Positions 1-10,221 of a stretch of 64,000 nucleotides of DNA are shown here, in pieces. The stretch is from the NCBI GenBank assembly GCA_019321725.1, contig CM033124.1, positions 10,664,001 to 10,728,000 of the forward strand, written 5' to 3'. The notes beneath the pieces were generated by a model. It made no database searches, was not told the origin of the DNA, and saw only the letters and a program-made list of their open reading frames with translations. The DNA is from Paulownia fortunei (lineage: Eukaryota > Streptophyta > Magnoliopsida > Lamiales > Paulowniaceae). The stretch's first letter is position 1, and every line of letters begins with the position of its first letter. The position numbers and the translations under genes were made by a program.

Positions 1-31
1 CTACAAAGTTTTTTAATTCATCAAAAGCCTT

Positions 32-964
32 CTAACATTCCTCAATCCATTCAAACTTGTCAGCCTTTCTCAGGATTTTGAAGAAAGGCAAGCTTCTCTC
101 TGTTGATCTAGATATGAATCGACTCAGAGCTGCTATCCTTCCCGTGAGTTGTTGCACCTTGTTAATACTGTTTGGAGGAGCCATATTCTGCACTGCTTTT
201 ACTTTCTCAGGATTCACCTCTATACCCCTCTCGATCTCCATATAACCCAAGAATTTGCCAGACCTAACCCCAAAAGCACACTTAGAAGGGTTGAGTTTCA
301 TACCATACCTCCTAAGGACTCTAAAAGCTTCTGCCAAGTCAGCAATATGAGCTTCAGCCTTTGTACTTTTTACCAGCATATCATCCACGTATACCTCTAT
401 GTTCCGCTCAAGCTGTTGTTTGAACATTCTATCAACCAGTCTTTGATATGTAGCTCCTGTATTTTTTAGTCCAAAAGGCATAACCACATAACAATAAGTC
501 CCTGTGGAAGTTATAAAGCTTACTTTCTTATAATCTTCAGGTGCTAACATGATCTGATGGTACCCCTGCGAAGCATCCATCATATTTAACAGCTCACAAC
601 CCGAGGTAGAGTCAACCAATTGGTCTATTCGTAGTAACAAGTAATGATCCTTAGGACATGCTTTGTTCAAATCTCGAAAATCAATGCACATTATCCACTT
701 TCCTTCTATTTTTGGGACCAAAATAATGTTTGACAACCATTCTAGGAATTGGATTTCTCTGATGTGTCCCGCCTCTAGTAATTTCTTTACCTCTTTCTGG
801 ATAACATTATCCTTCTCAGGCCCAAAATGCCTCTTTTTTTGCTTGACAGGTTTGTATGCTGGGTCAATATTGAGGTGATGTACTGCCACACCTAGATCAA
901 TTCCTTCCAGGTCCCGTACATTCCACGCAAAGATATCAATGTTGTTTCTCAAGAACTGAGTCAT
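32..964 (-). pseudogene. gypsy reverse transcriptase domain fragment
   Basis: A 310-codon open stretch with a full set of reverse transcriptase motifs: IDFRDLNKACPKD near residues 94-106, the first catalytic Asp in LNMMDASQGYHQI (about residue 130), MPFGLKNTGATYQ near 162-174, and the YVDD catalytic box at 192-195. The segment after it (SKCAFGVRSGKFLGY and on to the end) is the usual RT connection toward RNase H. It belongs to the same polyprotein as the protease and gag fragments upstream on this strand. The first Met is only the start of the open stretch, not a real initiation site, because the polyprotein would be read through from the protease. Reverse transcriptase family is certain; activity in this copy is unlikely because neighbouring parts are broken. 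Confidence 0.93.
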
Positions 965-1072
965 GTCATCTGTTCATTCCTAACTTAACTGCGTGCCAAT
1001 CCTAGTAGCTCTGATCCCATCCCCCGGTATTAACTCTATATTGATTAATTCCTCATTTGGCATTACATGTTC

Positions 1073-1906
1073 TTACTCGACTGAAGGCCTTTCTGCCTCA
1101 CTTCTTTTCATAGCTTTTAGTGAGGGTTCCCCTTCTGTACTTTGTTCTCTTTTTGCTTTTTTCTGCTCAGCTTTTCTAACAGCTTCCACATAGTACCTCC
1201 TACCCGAGCACTGATCTCCTTCTACCTCTCCTATCCCTTCGTCCATAGGAAATTTCAATTTCATGTGAAAAGTGGAGACTACTGCCTGGAAGGTGTTGAG
1301 CGAAGGTCTTTCTAGGATGATGTTATAAGCAGAGAAGGAGTCAACTACCAAAAACTTAACCATCCTAGTCTTACGCATGGGTTCAATACCTAAGGATATC
1401 GGTAGGATGACCTAACCCACTGGATCTACCACTCCTCCGCCAAAACCGAACAGGGCTGTATCTACTGGCTGCAATGTTATATCCAGATTCATCTTCTTAT
1501 ACACCTCATAGAATAAGACGTCAACTGAGCTACCCGTATCTACCATTATCCTGGCTACGTCAAAGTTAGCCACAGTTGCCGTGATAACTAGTGCATCATT
1601 ATGTGATACTTGCAACCGTTTCATATCATGGGGCCCGAATTGGATTACCGGTCCTTCGTTAATTTTATGGACCTCTTCTGAACCTCGTGGGGTAGATCGG
1701 GCGTACGCCTTCCTAGCTCGGTTGGAGTCTCCATCTGTAAGACCTCCTAAAATTATTTGGTTGAAACCCCTCAGAGTAGGGTAGTGGTTTTCTCTAGGGA
1801 CAACTCCGGCTTTCCCTTCTTTAGTATCTCTTTCTATCCAGGTCGGTTGGGCTTTTTTACGTTCAATCATTTCATTCTTCTCTTTTTTCTTTACCCAGTC
1901 GTCCAA
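1073..1906 (-). pseudogene. gypsy aspartic protease region, in two frames
   Basis: The open stretch 1412-1906 holds the retropepsin motif DTGSSVDVLFY after the hydrophobic lead VARIMV, so the catalytic Asp is present. The flap and C-terminal part continue in 1073-1378, where YNIILERPSLN matches the family's usual YNxILGRPxL with Glu in place of the conserved Gly. A stop near 1412 separates the two halves. In an active element this domain would cleave the gag-pol polyprotein. It sits between gag and reverse transcriptase as expected. Confidence 0.85.
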
Positions 1907-2374
1907 CCATCATTTTCTTATCATCCTCTCTATCTCGTCTTTCAGGTGCCGACATTCCTCTGTGTTATGCCCATATTCATTATGGAATGCGCAGAATAGA
2001 TTCGACTTGGGCTTAGTTGGAGGTGCTGAGTGATTATATGGCTATTTTAAGCCCTTATGCTTCGCAATAGCCATTAAGACATGTGCCCTTGGTGCCACCA
2101 GGGGAGTGTATTGTCTAGGTTCCCCTGGAACAGGCAATAGAGGTCGTTTTTCTGGCTTTAGCTTTCTAACAAAACCTTATCTCTCTTTGCCTAGCTCTCT
2201 TCTATCTCTTTTTCTTTCTCCCTCATCTCTTTTCATTCACTGAGCTTCTTCTATGTTGATATATTTTTCAGCTCGGGCTAACAGGTCATCAAAACTTCTG
2301 GCTGACTTCTTTGCCAACGACCTAAAGAACTCCCCATCCTGTAAACCTTGGGCCAGGGCATTGGAGAGTACCTC

Positions 2375-3227
2375 CTACGTGGCTGAGGGTACTTCTAAAG
2401 CAGCAGCTGTGAATCTTTTTATATAACTTCGTAGAACCTCGTTGTCTTTCTGCTTTATACTGAATAAAGTCAATGATGTTTTTTGGTATTTTCGAGAACT
2501 TGCAAATTGATGCAAAAAGGCAGAACTAAACTCTTCAAAAGAGTTAATTGAGTTGTGGGGCAACTGGCTAAACCATTGTTGGGCTGATTTTAATAGGGTA
2601 GTCAAGAATACCCTACATTTAACCCCATCGGAATACCTGTGCAAGAGAGCTGAATTTTCTGCACAGATGTTCCCATGGGTCAGTGGTACCATCATAATCA
2701 TAATTTAAGGACCTGAAGTTGGCTGGTAGGTCGTCCATCATCACTTTCTCAGCAAATGGAATTCCTCTCTTGGTTACTGTATTCCTTCCCGCCATTTTCA
2801 TCTTCATCTCTTTCAGTTCATTATGTAAATCTTCCAATTTTTTTGACACATCTGGTTCCTTCATCTTACTCCAGCACTCCCCTGTATGACTCTCTTCCAA
2901 CCTCTCAGGGCGGAGTACTTTTTCCGATAGTCCTGGCGGTGGTGGTGGTGGATTAGCATCCCTCCTTCTTAACGCTACATCCACCGCAATTGTGACCAGA
3001 TTTGTCAACTGCTCCATAGTAAACTGACCGGTATTTTTTGCTCCAAATTCCGGCACCAAATTTACACATGGTGCCTGCATGGTTCGACGCAGTGGAATCC
3101 CAGGTGTTACCGGGGGTGGGCTATCATTCTCCCCCCACTCCTGAATCTCTGGATCATGGTTACGCCTGACGACTGGTGATGGAGCTTCACCGGATGTTCC
3201 TTCGCCCAGCAATTCTTTTCCTTCCAT
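2375..3227 (-). pseudogene. gypsy gag fragment with frameshift
   Basis: Two overlapping open stretches in different frames. The first (2619-3227) starts 23 bases after the primer site with MEGKELLGEG and carries a charged, Pro-rich N-terminal region with a short predicted helix (KLEDLHNELKEMKMKM). The second (2375-2701) carries the core of the Retrotrans_gag domain, with WFSQLPHNSINSFEEF and LRSYIKRFTAAALEV. The reading frame changes around 2650-2700, in the middle of the conserved TTDPWEH-type segment, so gag is broken in this copy. Sequence at 1990-2370 looks like the gag C-terminal and linker region but is interrupted by stops. Confidence 0.82.
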
Positions 3228-3249
3228 CTCACGTCTTTAACTCAATCAC

Positions 3250-3267
3250 TTCCCACAGACGGCGCCA
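3250..3267 (-). other. retrotransposon primer-binding site
   Basis: On the minus strand this reads TGGCGCCGTCTGTGGGAA. The first bases pair with a tRNA 3' end finishing in GGCGCCA. It sits 3 bases inside the LTR end. Similar plant sites are usually assigned to tRNA-Arg or tRNA-Asp; I cannot decide which by eye. Confidence 0.75.
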
Positions 3268-3490
3268 ACTTGTAATGCACTAATTGGAGGAGGTGCACGC
3301 CAAGTTCGAGTTCACTGCTTCTGCTCTCCTTCTCTGGCTGGAACACCTGCACAAAATGCAGGCGTGACCCGGTGTAAGAGTTCCGACGCTCAAGTCAGTG
3401 ATAGCCCTTTTGGAAGAGAATGAAAAGTAGATAGATATGTGTATTCTTAATATATCAAAAGTGTAACCTGTATCATGTTTTGTATTCCCT

Positions 3491-3498
3491 TATTTATA
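3491..3498 (-). promoter_or_regulatory. TATA box of the gypsy LTR
   Basis: The minus strand reads TATAAATA inside the LTR, about 225 bases before the primer site. This fits the U3/R boundary of a plant LTR promoter. Confidence 0.5.
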
Positions 3499-3642
3499 GG
3501 TGTTAAATAAGGGTAGAAAAGAGATTTCAAACCTCAATCTGTTATAACAGATTATTGCGTGCGTGCCCTTATTCTCTTATTTGCCCCTAAAAGATTGTTT
3601 GTCGCTTTCTAACCGTAACCGTTTCCTCTTCATTATTTTCGT

Positions 3643-3790
3643 GAACTTGCCCGACCTAAAGGTCAATCATATCCTTGAACTTGTCCGACCTGAAGGTCAG
3701 TCAATCCCTTGAACTCGCTCGACCTGTAGATCGATCAACTCCCTGAACTAACCCGACCTGAAGGTCAGTCAATCCCTTGGATTCGTCCTG
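3643..3790. repeat. 34-bp tandem array in LTR, four full units
   Basis: Units start at 3643, 3677, 3711 and 3745, each exactly 34 bases and beginning GAAC; a partial fifth follows at 3779. Each unit has a core close to GACCTGAAGGTC, a 5-bp palindrome with a 2-base centre. Confidence 0.9.
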
Positions 3791-3914
3791 ACTTTTGTCC
3801 ATCTAGCTCTCATCCCCATAATCTGAGCTGTGTAGGTCCGTCCCGACCTAGATCACACCAACTTCATACTTATGACCTGAGGCACGTGTGTCAGTTCCGA
3901 CCTATACCACATCA

Positions 3915-5375
3915 TGTCCAAAATTATAGTTAATTTGGTATAAAGTTTTAAATTAAAATTGAAAAAAATAATTTTTTTGGGTATTTTATATTTTAATCCT
4001 TTAATGTTTGAAAATTAGTAATATCATATTATTATTTTAAATAGAAAGATAATTCTGAAAATAAAAATTTCTTTCTAGAAATTGGACATTATTTTAAGAC
4101 ATTACGAAAAAAAAGAAATATAATAGTTTCTTATATAGTCCCTTCATCTTAGTTTTATGCCTCAATTTTAATCTCATTTTCATATTTCCAATATTTACAG
4201 AGTTAGAAAATATTTTTCCTAGTTTTGCAGGATTGACTATATTGATTTGAAAATAAAAATGTATTTTTTTATGGTGTTTTATGTATGAAAATGCATGAAA
4301 TATTAGTAGTGTATTTTTCTTTCTAACTTTGACACAAAAAAATTAAAAACAAAAATAAGAATTATACTTTATGATATGGACAAAATAAATGTATTTTTAA
4401 AAATTTAAAATGGTATTTTGTTTGAAAATAATTTCGTATATTTTTATATTATTGTTTTTAAAATAGTAGTTCACATCAGTACACTAATTGGTTTTGACAA
4501 AAAAATATCTTTTTTTAAGAACAAAAAACTTTTTTTATGGGATCCCAAAACGAATAAACCAATATGTTCATTTATTTTGTAAAAAAATCATTAAAAAGTA
4601 ATATTATAGGTCCCCTACCGAGAAGAGTGGAAACAAAATCAAGATATGCGTTTTGAACTATGCTTTTTAGCGTTAATATTTCTTTCAATATTCTATCATA
4701 CTGAGGTCCTGGTCGATTTGAATTATTTTTTTGATTAAATTCTAAAAATTGACTTAAGCGTTGTTCTAGTCTGTCTTATGGTTGGATCAGTCAAGAAAAA
4801 AATATTAATGAAATTAAATCTCTTAAAATAAGATTATTTCCATAATGAAATGCAATTAAGTGGAAAATCCATAACCGTTTTATCAATGTGAGAAACAATT
4901 GTGATCTATATGCTATAAACGGATCGAGTCAAACGTTCAAGTTTGTATTAATTTTTATAATTTTTAAAAATTATATTTGAATTTAATTTGATTGTTAATG
5001 TTGAATAAACGAATCAAATTCGAGTAATTCAATATTTATACACATCTTTTTTTTTATTTTTTCACTAATCAAGTAGAATTCTAGTCGAGTTTCAAATTCT
5101 AACGAAAAATGTATTCATATTTATTTTATTTTTCAGATTAATAAATTTGAGTTTCGATTTACAAGTATTGGTCAATTAGAAGGAATTATTATACTGAAAA
5201 AATTCGAAATTTCTTTAACAAATGCAATAATAAACCATACTTAGAGACTGTAAAATTTTCAAATATATAAAAAAGAACAATTACTGATATATAGTACATA
5301 GATATAAGGGACTGTAAGATATTGCCCCTCTTACATTTTAATAAGTTCAGAAATTTGACAATTTCATACAAATAG
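3915..5375. other. gene-free AT-rich DNA with a repeat family B copy
   Basis: No coding sequence recognised. The stretch 4916-5170 is an inverted diverged copy of the repeat found at 6705-7005 and 9096-9430 (shared words include AAAAATTATATTTGAATTTA and a degenerate CAAATTCGAGTAA). Confidence 0.6.
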
Positions 5376-5905
5376 GAATCACAGTGTTTTATAGTACTTT
5401 TAACTTATTAAAGATCTCGTCTTATGATATTATAATGTCCGCATCTCAAATTTATTGCTATTATTTCTTTTCTTTTTTTGACGTAAAAAAATAAGACTCA
5501 TTTTTTTCTAAATTATTTTTTAAACTATTATCTCACTTTTAAAATTGATTTTTCTAATATTATAAAAATATTCAAAACCATCAATCTATCAACTCTTATA
5601 GTAATTTTACATTAAATCAAACTAAACTTATAATATTGAGAAAGAGAAAGTACGTCTAAAGAATCACAATGTTTTATAGTACTTTTAACTTAATAAAGAT
5701 CTCGTCTTATGATATTATATTGTCCCCATCTCAAATTAATTGCAATTGTTTCTATTTTGATGTTTAAAAAAAAAAGACTCAAATTTTTAAATTGTTTTAT
5801 CTCACTTTTAGAATGAGTTTTTATAATATTATAAGAATATTCAAAACTATCATTTTATCAACTCTTATGATAATTTCTCATCAAGTCAAAATAAATTTAT
5901 AATAA
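5376..5905. repeat. tandem duplication, two copies about 285 bp apart
   Basis: Copy 1 runs from 5376 to about 5640 and copy 2 from 5661 to about 5905. Both open with GAATCACA.TGTTTTATAG and share AAAGATCTCGTCTTATGATA and further words to their ends, with scattered substitutions and indels. The 3' end of copy 2 appears to be split by the SINE that follows. Confidence 0.88.
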
Positions 5906-5909
5906 TTTT

Positions 5910-6226
5910 GGGGCACAACTCAACTAGTGGAACAATTAATATGCAACTTGTTTCCAATAATAGAGTGGGGTTTTGAATATTGGTGGGAACTTGCACTTGA
6001 ATTTAAATATAAAGTGCTGCTAATAAAATCATGCGGCTGATTTTTAGTACAATGCAATCACTTTGGATTTGACTCTTTATGCATAAAAGTGTACAGTTCA
6101 TGAGGAGAATTTGGGATTCAATTGAACCATATCTCGCGATTTACTCCCTTTAGGTATTAAGAACATGAATTTTGGAGGTTCAGAAATTAGTCCAACGAAA
6201 CTAAAATAACTTAATATAAAAAAAAA
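5910..6226 (+). mobile_element. old tRNA-derived SINE copy
   Basis: A diverged copy of the SINE at 40610-40957, here on the plus strand. It opens GGGGCACAACTCAACTAGTGG, then matches in order through GAGTGGGGTTTTGAAT, TGGTGGGAAC, AAAAGTGTACAGTTC and TTTTGGAGGTTCAG, and ends in an A-rich tail near 6217-6226. Flanks TTATAATAATTTTG and TTATAATATTGAG look like an imperfect target-site duplication. The RNA polymerase III promoter boxes are eroded. Confidence 0.7.
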
Positions 6227-6704
6227 TTATAATATTGAGAGAGTATGAAAGTGATTGTTAGGTATCTTATTTATAAAAAAATTATATATTTAAGAAAAAA
6301 TGAGATAAAGAAATTTTAGAAAAACAAGAATGATATTTGAGAATCTGGTTGGATAAGGGATAAAAAAATATAATTATTATAATTGATGTGACATGTAAGT
6401 TTTTAAAAAATATATTTTTAGAGAATAATATAAAATTGTACAATACTTATAATTATTGTGACATGTTGATTTTCTATAAAAAATAAAATATATATATATA
6501 TATATTAAGATTTTCTTTTTAAAAAAATTCATAAATAAACACATATTTATGGAAAAAGAAATTCTAAAATAAAAATTTCTTAAAAATCAATCCATAATCA
6601 ATGACTACGTATATCTAAATCTAAAGTGTGCATGTCTAGGAACTAAAATAATATTTAAAATTTGCAAGCTCAGGTAATTCCTCCATATTTGAATACAATA
6701 AATA

Positions 6705-7005
6705 GAGTTGAAAAATAAATTAATTATTCAATATTTGACTTGAAATTAATATTTAAAAATTTATTTAATTTTGATTTGTTGACTTAACAAAATAAGTTTA
6801 AACATATTTTTTCGTTTTACAAAATTTGAAATTCGACTCAATTAATAAAAAATTAAAAAAATATATATAAAAAAATCAAATTACTCGAACTCAATATATT
6901 TAATTAAAATTTATTCAAACTCAACTAAATTATCAAATAAATTAAATTTAATCATATTTTTAAAATTCAATAAAAATTTAAATAAATTTAAAAAAATACC
7001 ATCAT
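6705..7005. repeat. dispersed repeat family B, copy 2
   Basis: Matches 9096-9430 in the same orientation (GTTGAAAAATAAA, then ATATTTTTTCG, TTACTCGAACTC and AAATTTAAATAA in order), with an inverted third copy near 4916-5170. No coding sequence or clear terminal repeats seen. Type unknown, possibly a MITE or SINE-like remnant. Confidence 0.7.
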
Positions 7006-8185
7006 GGTTTCTATTATATTAATTTATATTCTTAAAAATAAGCAATAAAAAAAATGGAAGAGCATGAATTGTCCATCAGTGAATTGCCAATCATACTGTC
7101 CGCTCACACAAAGTCTCCTAATTTTGTCCCAAGGGTTTGATTGATGAGTCACTTGATGGGTCTCCCTCTCGTGATTTACCGCAGCAAGGGCATGTCGGCA
7201 TTGACTATTCACATCTCACTCCCTCCCCTCTTTAAAAGTTATGGCATCATTTCTATCACTGTTATTTCATATGCGTGGTGGATCTATGGATGAGACGAGC
7301 CTCAAGTATTTGATTCCTAACGCAGTACGAATAATTTTTTTTTTTTTTTTTTACATTATTTAAAGGTAAACGAATGATTTAAAGTTTAAAAAGGGAGATT
7401 GGATGTAAATACATCAAACTTGCCCATAAAAATTATTCTTGATATTTGATTTATTTATATAAATTATCGTTCTAAATTTATAATTTACAATCTCTTGCAA
7501 TTTGCCTCTATTTTACATATATTCCTTCTTTGTGCAATTTGCAAAGTAAAAATAAATATTAAGAGATTATTTATAATTTATAAATTTAGAAGGAATATTT
7601 TTTGTAAATACCCTAAACATGAGGATGGTTTTTATCATTAATCCTAAAAACATTTATAACTTCATTCGGAATGTAGATTTTCATCCGCATTAGTGCATAA
7701 TGACTTTTCTTGCAATATTTTTTTTTTTTTTTTTGGTTGGTATTAGGGTTTTTTGATTTGATTAAAAACAAACTATCCATATGTTATTAAATTCTTCTTG
7801 GCCCAAACCTCCCACAATTAACAATGTTTTGGATTCATTATGATAAATGAGCAAGAAAACATGTGAATTCTATGTTCATTACATATATATCTAGTACTAT
7901 GTAGCAAAATCATTTTCTATGATGCCTTGCAATATGACAACCTTACAATATACACATATTTTATACATTATATAAACACATATTTAATATATATATATGT
8001 AATATTTTAACAGATCGAATCGATATTTTAAAACTAAGATTTGAGATATGTTCCGATACATGTTTTAAATTGTGGCAAATTGTGGCAGATTTTAAAAAAA
8101 ATCATTATCATCCATAAGTGTAAGATTTATATTACCTCAATTCTAATATCATGTTTCTCATTTGATTTGATATGAAATTTTTTAG
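7006..8185. other. gene-free DNA with a less AT-rich island
   Basis: No supported gene. Positions 7055-7300 are less AT-rich than their surroundings and hold a 62-codon minus-strand open stretch with no recognised similarity. T-runs occur near 7335-7352 and 7718-7733. Confidence 0.5.
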
Positions 8186-8189
8186 ATAA

Positions 8190-8570
8190 TATTTTTATAA
8201 TTGGATCGACGATTAAATTGGCGTTGCTACTGATCAACAGTTCAACCAGTCTAATAAAAAATAATTATATTTTTTTATTATATTATATAAAATAATATAA
8301 TAGACTAATTATTATATAATATATTTTAAAAGTAAAAAAAATAATAAATATTTAAAAAAATCTAACAAAATATAAAATTTAAATAACCACATGTACATGA
8401 CAAAATATTAAATTTAAATTTTTTTAAAAAATAATAAAAAAAGTCAAAAATTAAAAATTAAAAATCTATTAAACTAAAAATCTAGTTATCTTAACCTAAT
8501 CGGAACAAAGCGATCGCCGATTTTTGATTGAATTGATCCGATCCAATTTGATTTTGAAACTAACTATTTT
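8190..8570. repeat. dispersed repeat family A, copy 1
   Basis: Shares, in the same order and orientation, TAATAAAAAATAATTATA, TTATTATATTATATAAA, AATCTAACAAA, AATAACCACAT and a final GATCCGATCC-like segment with 11935-12300 and 63275-63625. About 370 bp, non-coding. Its ends carry weakly inverted TTGGATCG/CGATCCAA-like words. Confidence 0.8.
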
Positions 8571-9095
8571 TACATGATACTTGAAAAAAAATTAAGATAT
8601 TTTTGAAAAAATTATTATAAAAAAAAGGATAAATATAGAATATTAAGAGAATATGATTATCATATCACCTCTCCTGACTTATCGTCTCGTTATGGTCAAT
8701 CTTCCAGTTCTTTACAGTAAAACCTTATTTATTGTGACAGCGGACAGCCTACAAAGCTCAGTGAGATTTGTTCTAAACTGCATTTAATGGCTCTGCTCTT
8801 TCATCACTGATTTTGGTAGCCCCCTGACCTCTTATTCTGCCTATTCTATCTATCTGATAACCCACCTCATAATTAATACTTGCATATGACCAAAGATGAT
8901 TATGGAAGGCATTGCACTTTTAGCATAACTTTAAATTTAGCCAAATCTCTGGCATTCCAAATTTTACCATTTAACAATAAAACAATGACATTGACTGTTA
9001 AGGGTAAATTTGGAATTTTATTATTTCTTTTTGCTTATGTCTTTTCTTTCCAATTCGACCGCTCTTTTCTTTCCAATTCGATCGCTCAGGACCAT
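8571..9095. other. gene-free DNA upstream of the DVL gene
   Basis: Positions 8645-9090 are less AT-rich than average. A 23-bp tandem duplication (TCTTTTCTTTCCAATTCGA core) lies at 9040-9062 and 9063-9085. A 73-codon open stretch here has no recognised similarity and I do not call it a gene. The region may be distal regulatory DNA of the DVL gene, which is inference only. Confidence 0.45.
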
Positions 9096-9430
9096 AGTTG
9101 AAAAATAAAATTAAATTATTTAATAATCGATTCGAGATCTATTGTTAAAAATTTATTTGAATTTAATATATTAAATATAATAAAATAAAATTAAATATAT
9201 TTTTTCGTCCGATAAAATTTAAAACTTGAATCAAACTCAAGTCGATTAGTAACAAATAATAAAATATAAAAAAAAAATTAAGTTACTCGAACTCGATTCG
9301 ATTAAAACTTGTTAAAACTCTATTTGATTAACAAACAAATTAAATTCAAATATAATTTTTAAAATTCGATAAAACTTTAAATAAATTTAAATAATAATAT
9401 ATTCGGTTAGATCGATTCAGATACACCTCG
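9096..9430. repeat. dispersed repeat family B, copy 3
   Basis: The least decayed copy of the family at 6705-7005, ending GATCGATTCAGATACACCTCGTCAAG. The inverted relative at 4916-5170 preserves the same order of conserved words. Confidence 0.7.
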
Positions 9431-9814
9431 TCAAGGACAAAATCAATGGGCTGGGATGGACAATCATCTCCCCTAAAGGTTATATAAATATAAATCTTGA
9501 TTTATACATTTATTAAAATTTAAAATTGAGTAATATAATTATTCTTCATATGAATAAAATTATTCTTTTACTTATTATTTTTAGGGAAAAAAAAAATAAA
9601 ATTTCTGACGAAGACATAATGGAACTATGGGAGGGCAATTTTGTAATTTGATGTCAAAGCTTGATAGTCGCTTGGATAAATTTAGTGTGAGGTCCATATA
9701 ATTAACTCTAAATAAATAAATAAAAATTCAAAAAATAAAAAATGAAAAATGGTGGGTGTCCCTAGGCAGGTGATACCCACTGCCACGCCATCTCCAACCC
9801 CCTTCTCTCTCCCC

Positions 9815-9822
9815 TATAAATA
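9815..9822 (+). promoter_or_regulatory. TATA box of the DVL gene
   Basis: TATAAATA preceded by a C/T-rich stretch (CCCCTTCTCTCTCCCC), 145 bases upstream of the start codon. The leader that follows contains a short CAG run at about 9943-9958. Spacing suits a plant TATA box with a leader of roughly 110-120 bases. Confidence 0.7.
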
Positions 9823-9966
9823 CCAACCACAGCTAGCTACTCTGTACCACTCCCCAAACTGACTCAACTCCACCATAATAAGTCCAAGAAAAAAATAAAA
9901 AGTGCTTAATTTCTTCAAAAAACAATCAGCTTTTCTTCAAAAGCAGCAGCAGCAGCAGATTATTTG

Positions 9967-10221
9967 ATGGCTATGGCAACTGCACCACCACCACCACAGC
10001 TCTACTTAGATGAGAAATGGAAGCTATCAAAGAAGGAGAGCTTATCAAGAACCCGCTCTTCATCAACTTCTTCCTCTTCTTTCATCAAGAATTCATCCCA
10101 CAGAAAGTGCTCTTTCACTAGAAAATGTGCAGCTCTGGTGAAAGAACAAAGGGCCAGATTTTACATCATGCGCAGATGTGTCACCATGCTTATTTGCTGG
10201 AGAGATTACAGTGATTCTTGA
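9967..10221 (+). CDS. DVL: DVL/ROTUNDIFOLIA4-like small peptide
   Basis: An 84-residue intronless protein of the DVL/RTFL family, plant-specific small peptides that restrict cell proliferation along organ axes and alter leaf, pedicel and fruit shape when overexpressed. The conserved family domain is the C-terminal third, residues 48-84: [19 protein letters not shown], then [18 protein letters not shown], which includes the short hydrophobic helix thought to hold the peptide at the plasma membrane. The N-terminal half is variable as in the family, with a Pro run at 7-10 and a Ser/Thr-rich stretch at 31-44. The start is the ATG at 9967; an in-frame TTG just before it is not needed. A TATA box and leader upstream and no breaks suggest a working gene. 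Family assignment is certain; the exact member and phenotype are not. Confidence 0.95.
   Translation: MAMATAPPPPQLYLDEKWKLSKKESLSRTRSSSTSSSSFIKNSSHRKCSFTRKCAALVKEQRARFYIMRRCVTMLICWRDYSDS

Larger units (their letters stand above)
1..3914 (-). mobile_element. Ty3/gypsy LTR retrotransposon, 5' half, decayed
   Basis: Reading leftward on the minus strand one meets an LTR, a tRNA primer-binding site, gag, an aspartic protease and a reverse transcriptase, the gypsy order. The window edge cuts the element inside or just after reverse transcriptase, so RNase H, integrase and the 3' LTR are not visible. The coding part is broken by stops and frame changes (around 2650-2700, 1990-2370, 1380-1410 and 965-1070), so this copy cannot make its polyprotein. 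The primer site beginning TGGCGCC is typical of Tat/Athila-like plant gypsy elements, but I cannot fix the clade. Confidence 0.9.
3271..3914 (-). repeat. 5' LTR of the gypsy element
   Basis: Begins TG and ends CA on either strand (TGTAATGC at 3271 and ...CACATCA near 3914 on the plus strand), about 644 bp. The inner end is fixed by the adjacent primer site. The outer end is inferred from the TG/CA rule only, because the second LTR lies outside the window. It contains a TATAAATA box on the minus strand at 3491-3498 and a 34-bp tandem array. Confidence 0.65.

Noticed and set aside
3643..3790. Regular 34-bp repeats as a CRISPR array
   Set aside because: The units are contiguous without unique spacers, lie in a plant retrotransposon LTR, and no cas genes exist here.
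7024..7212. 62-codon minus-strand open stretch
   Set aside because: No similarity recognised; kept only as part of a possible conserved non-coding island.
9964..9966. TTG one codon upstream as DVL start
   Set aside because: The ATG at 9967 is immediately next and is the normal eukaryotic choice.
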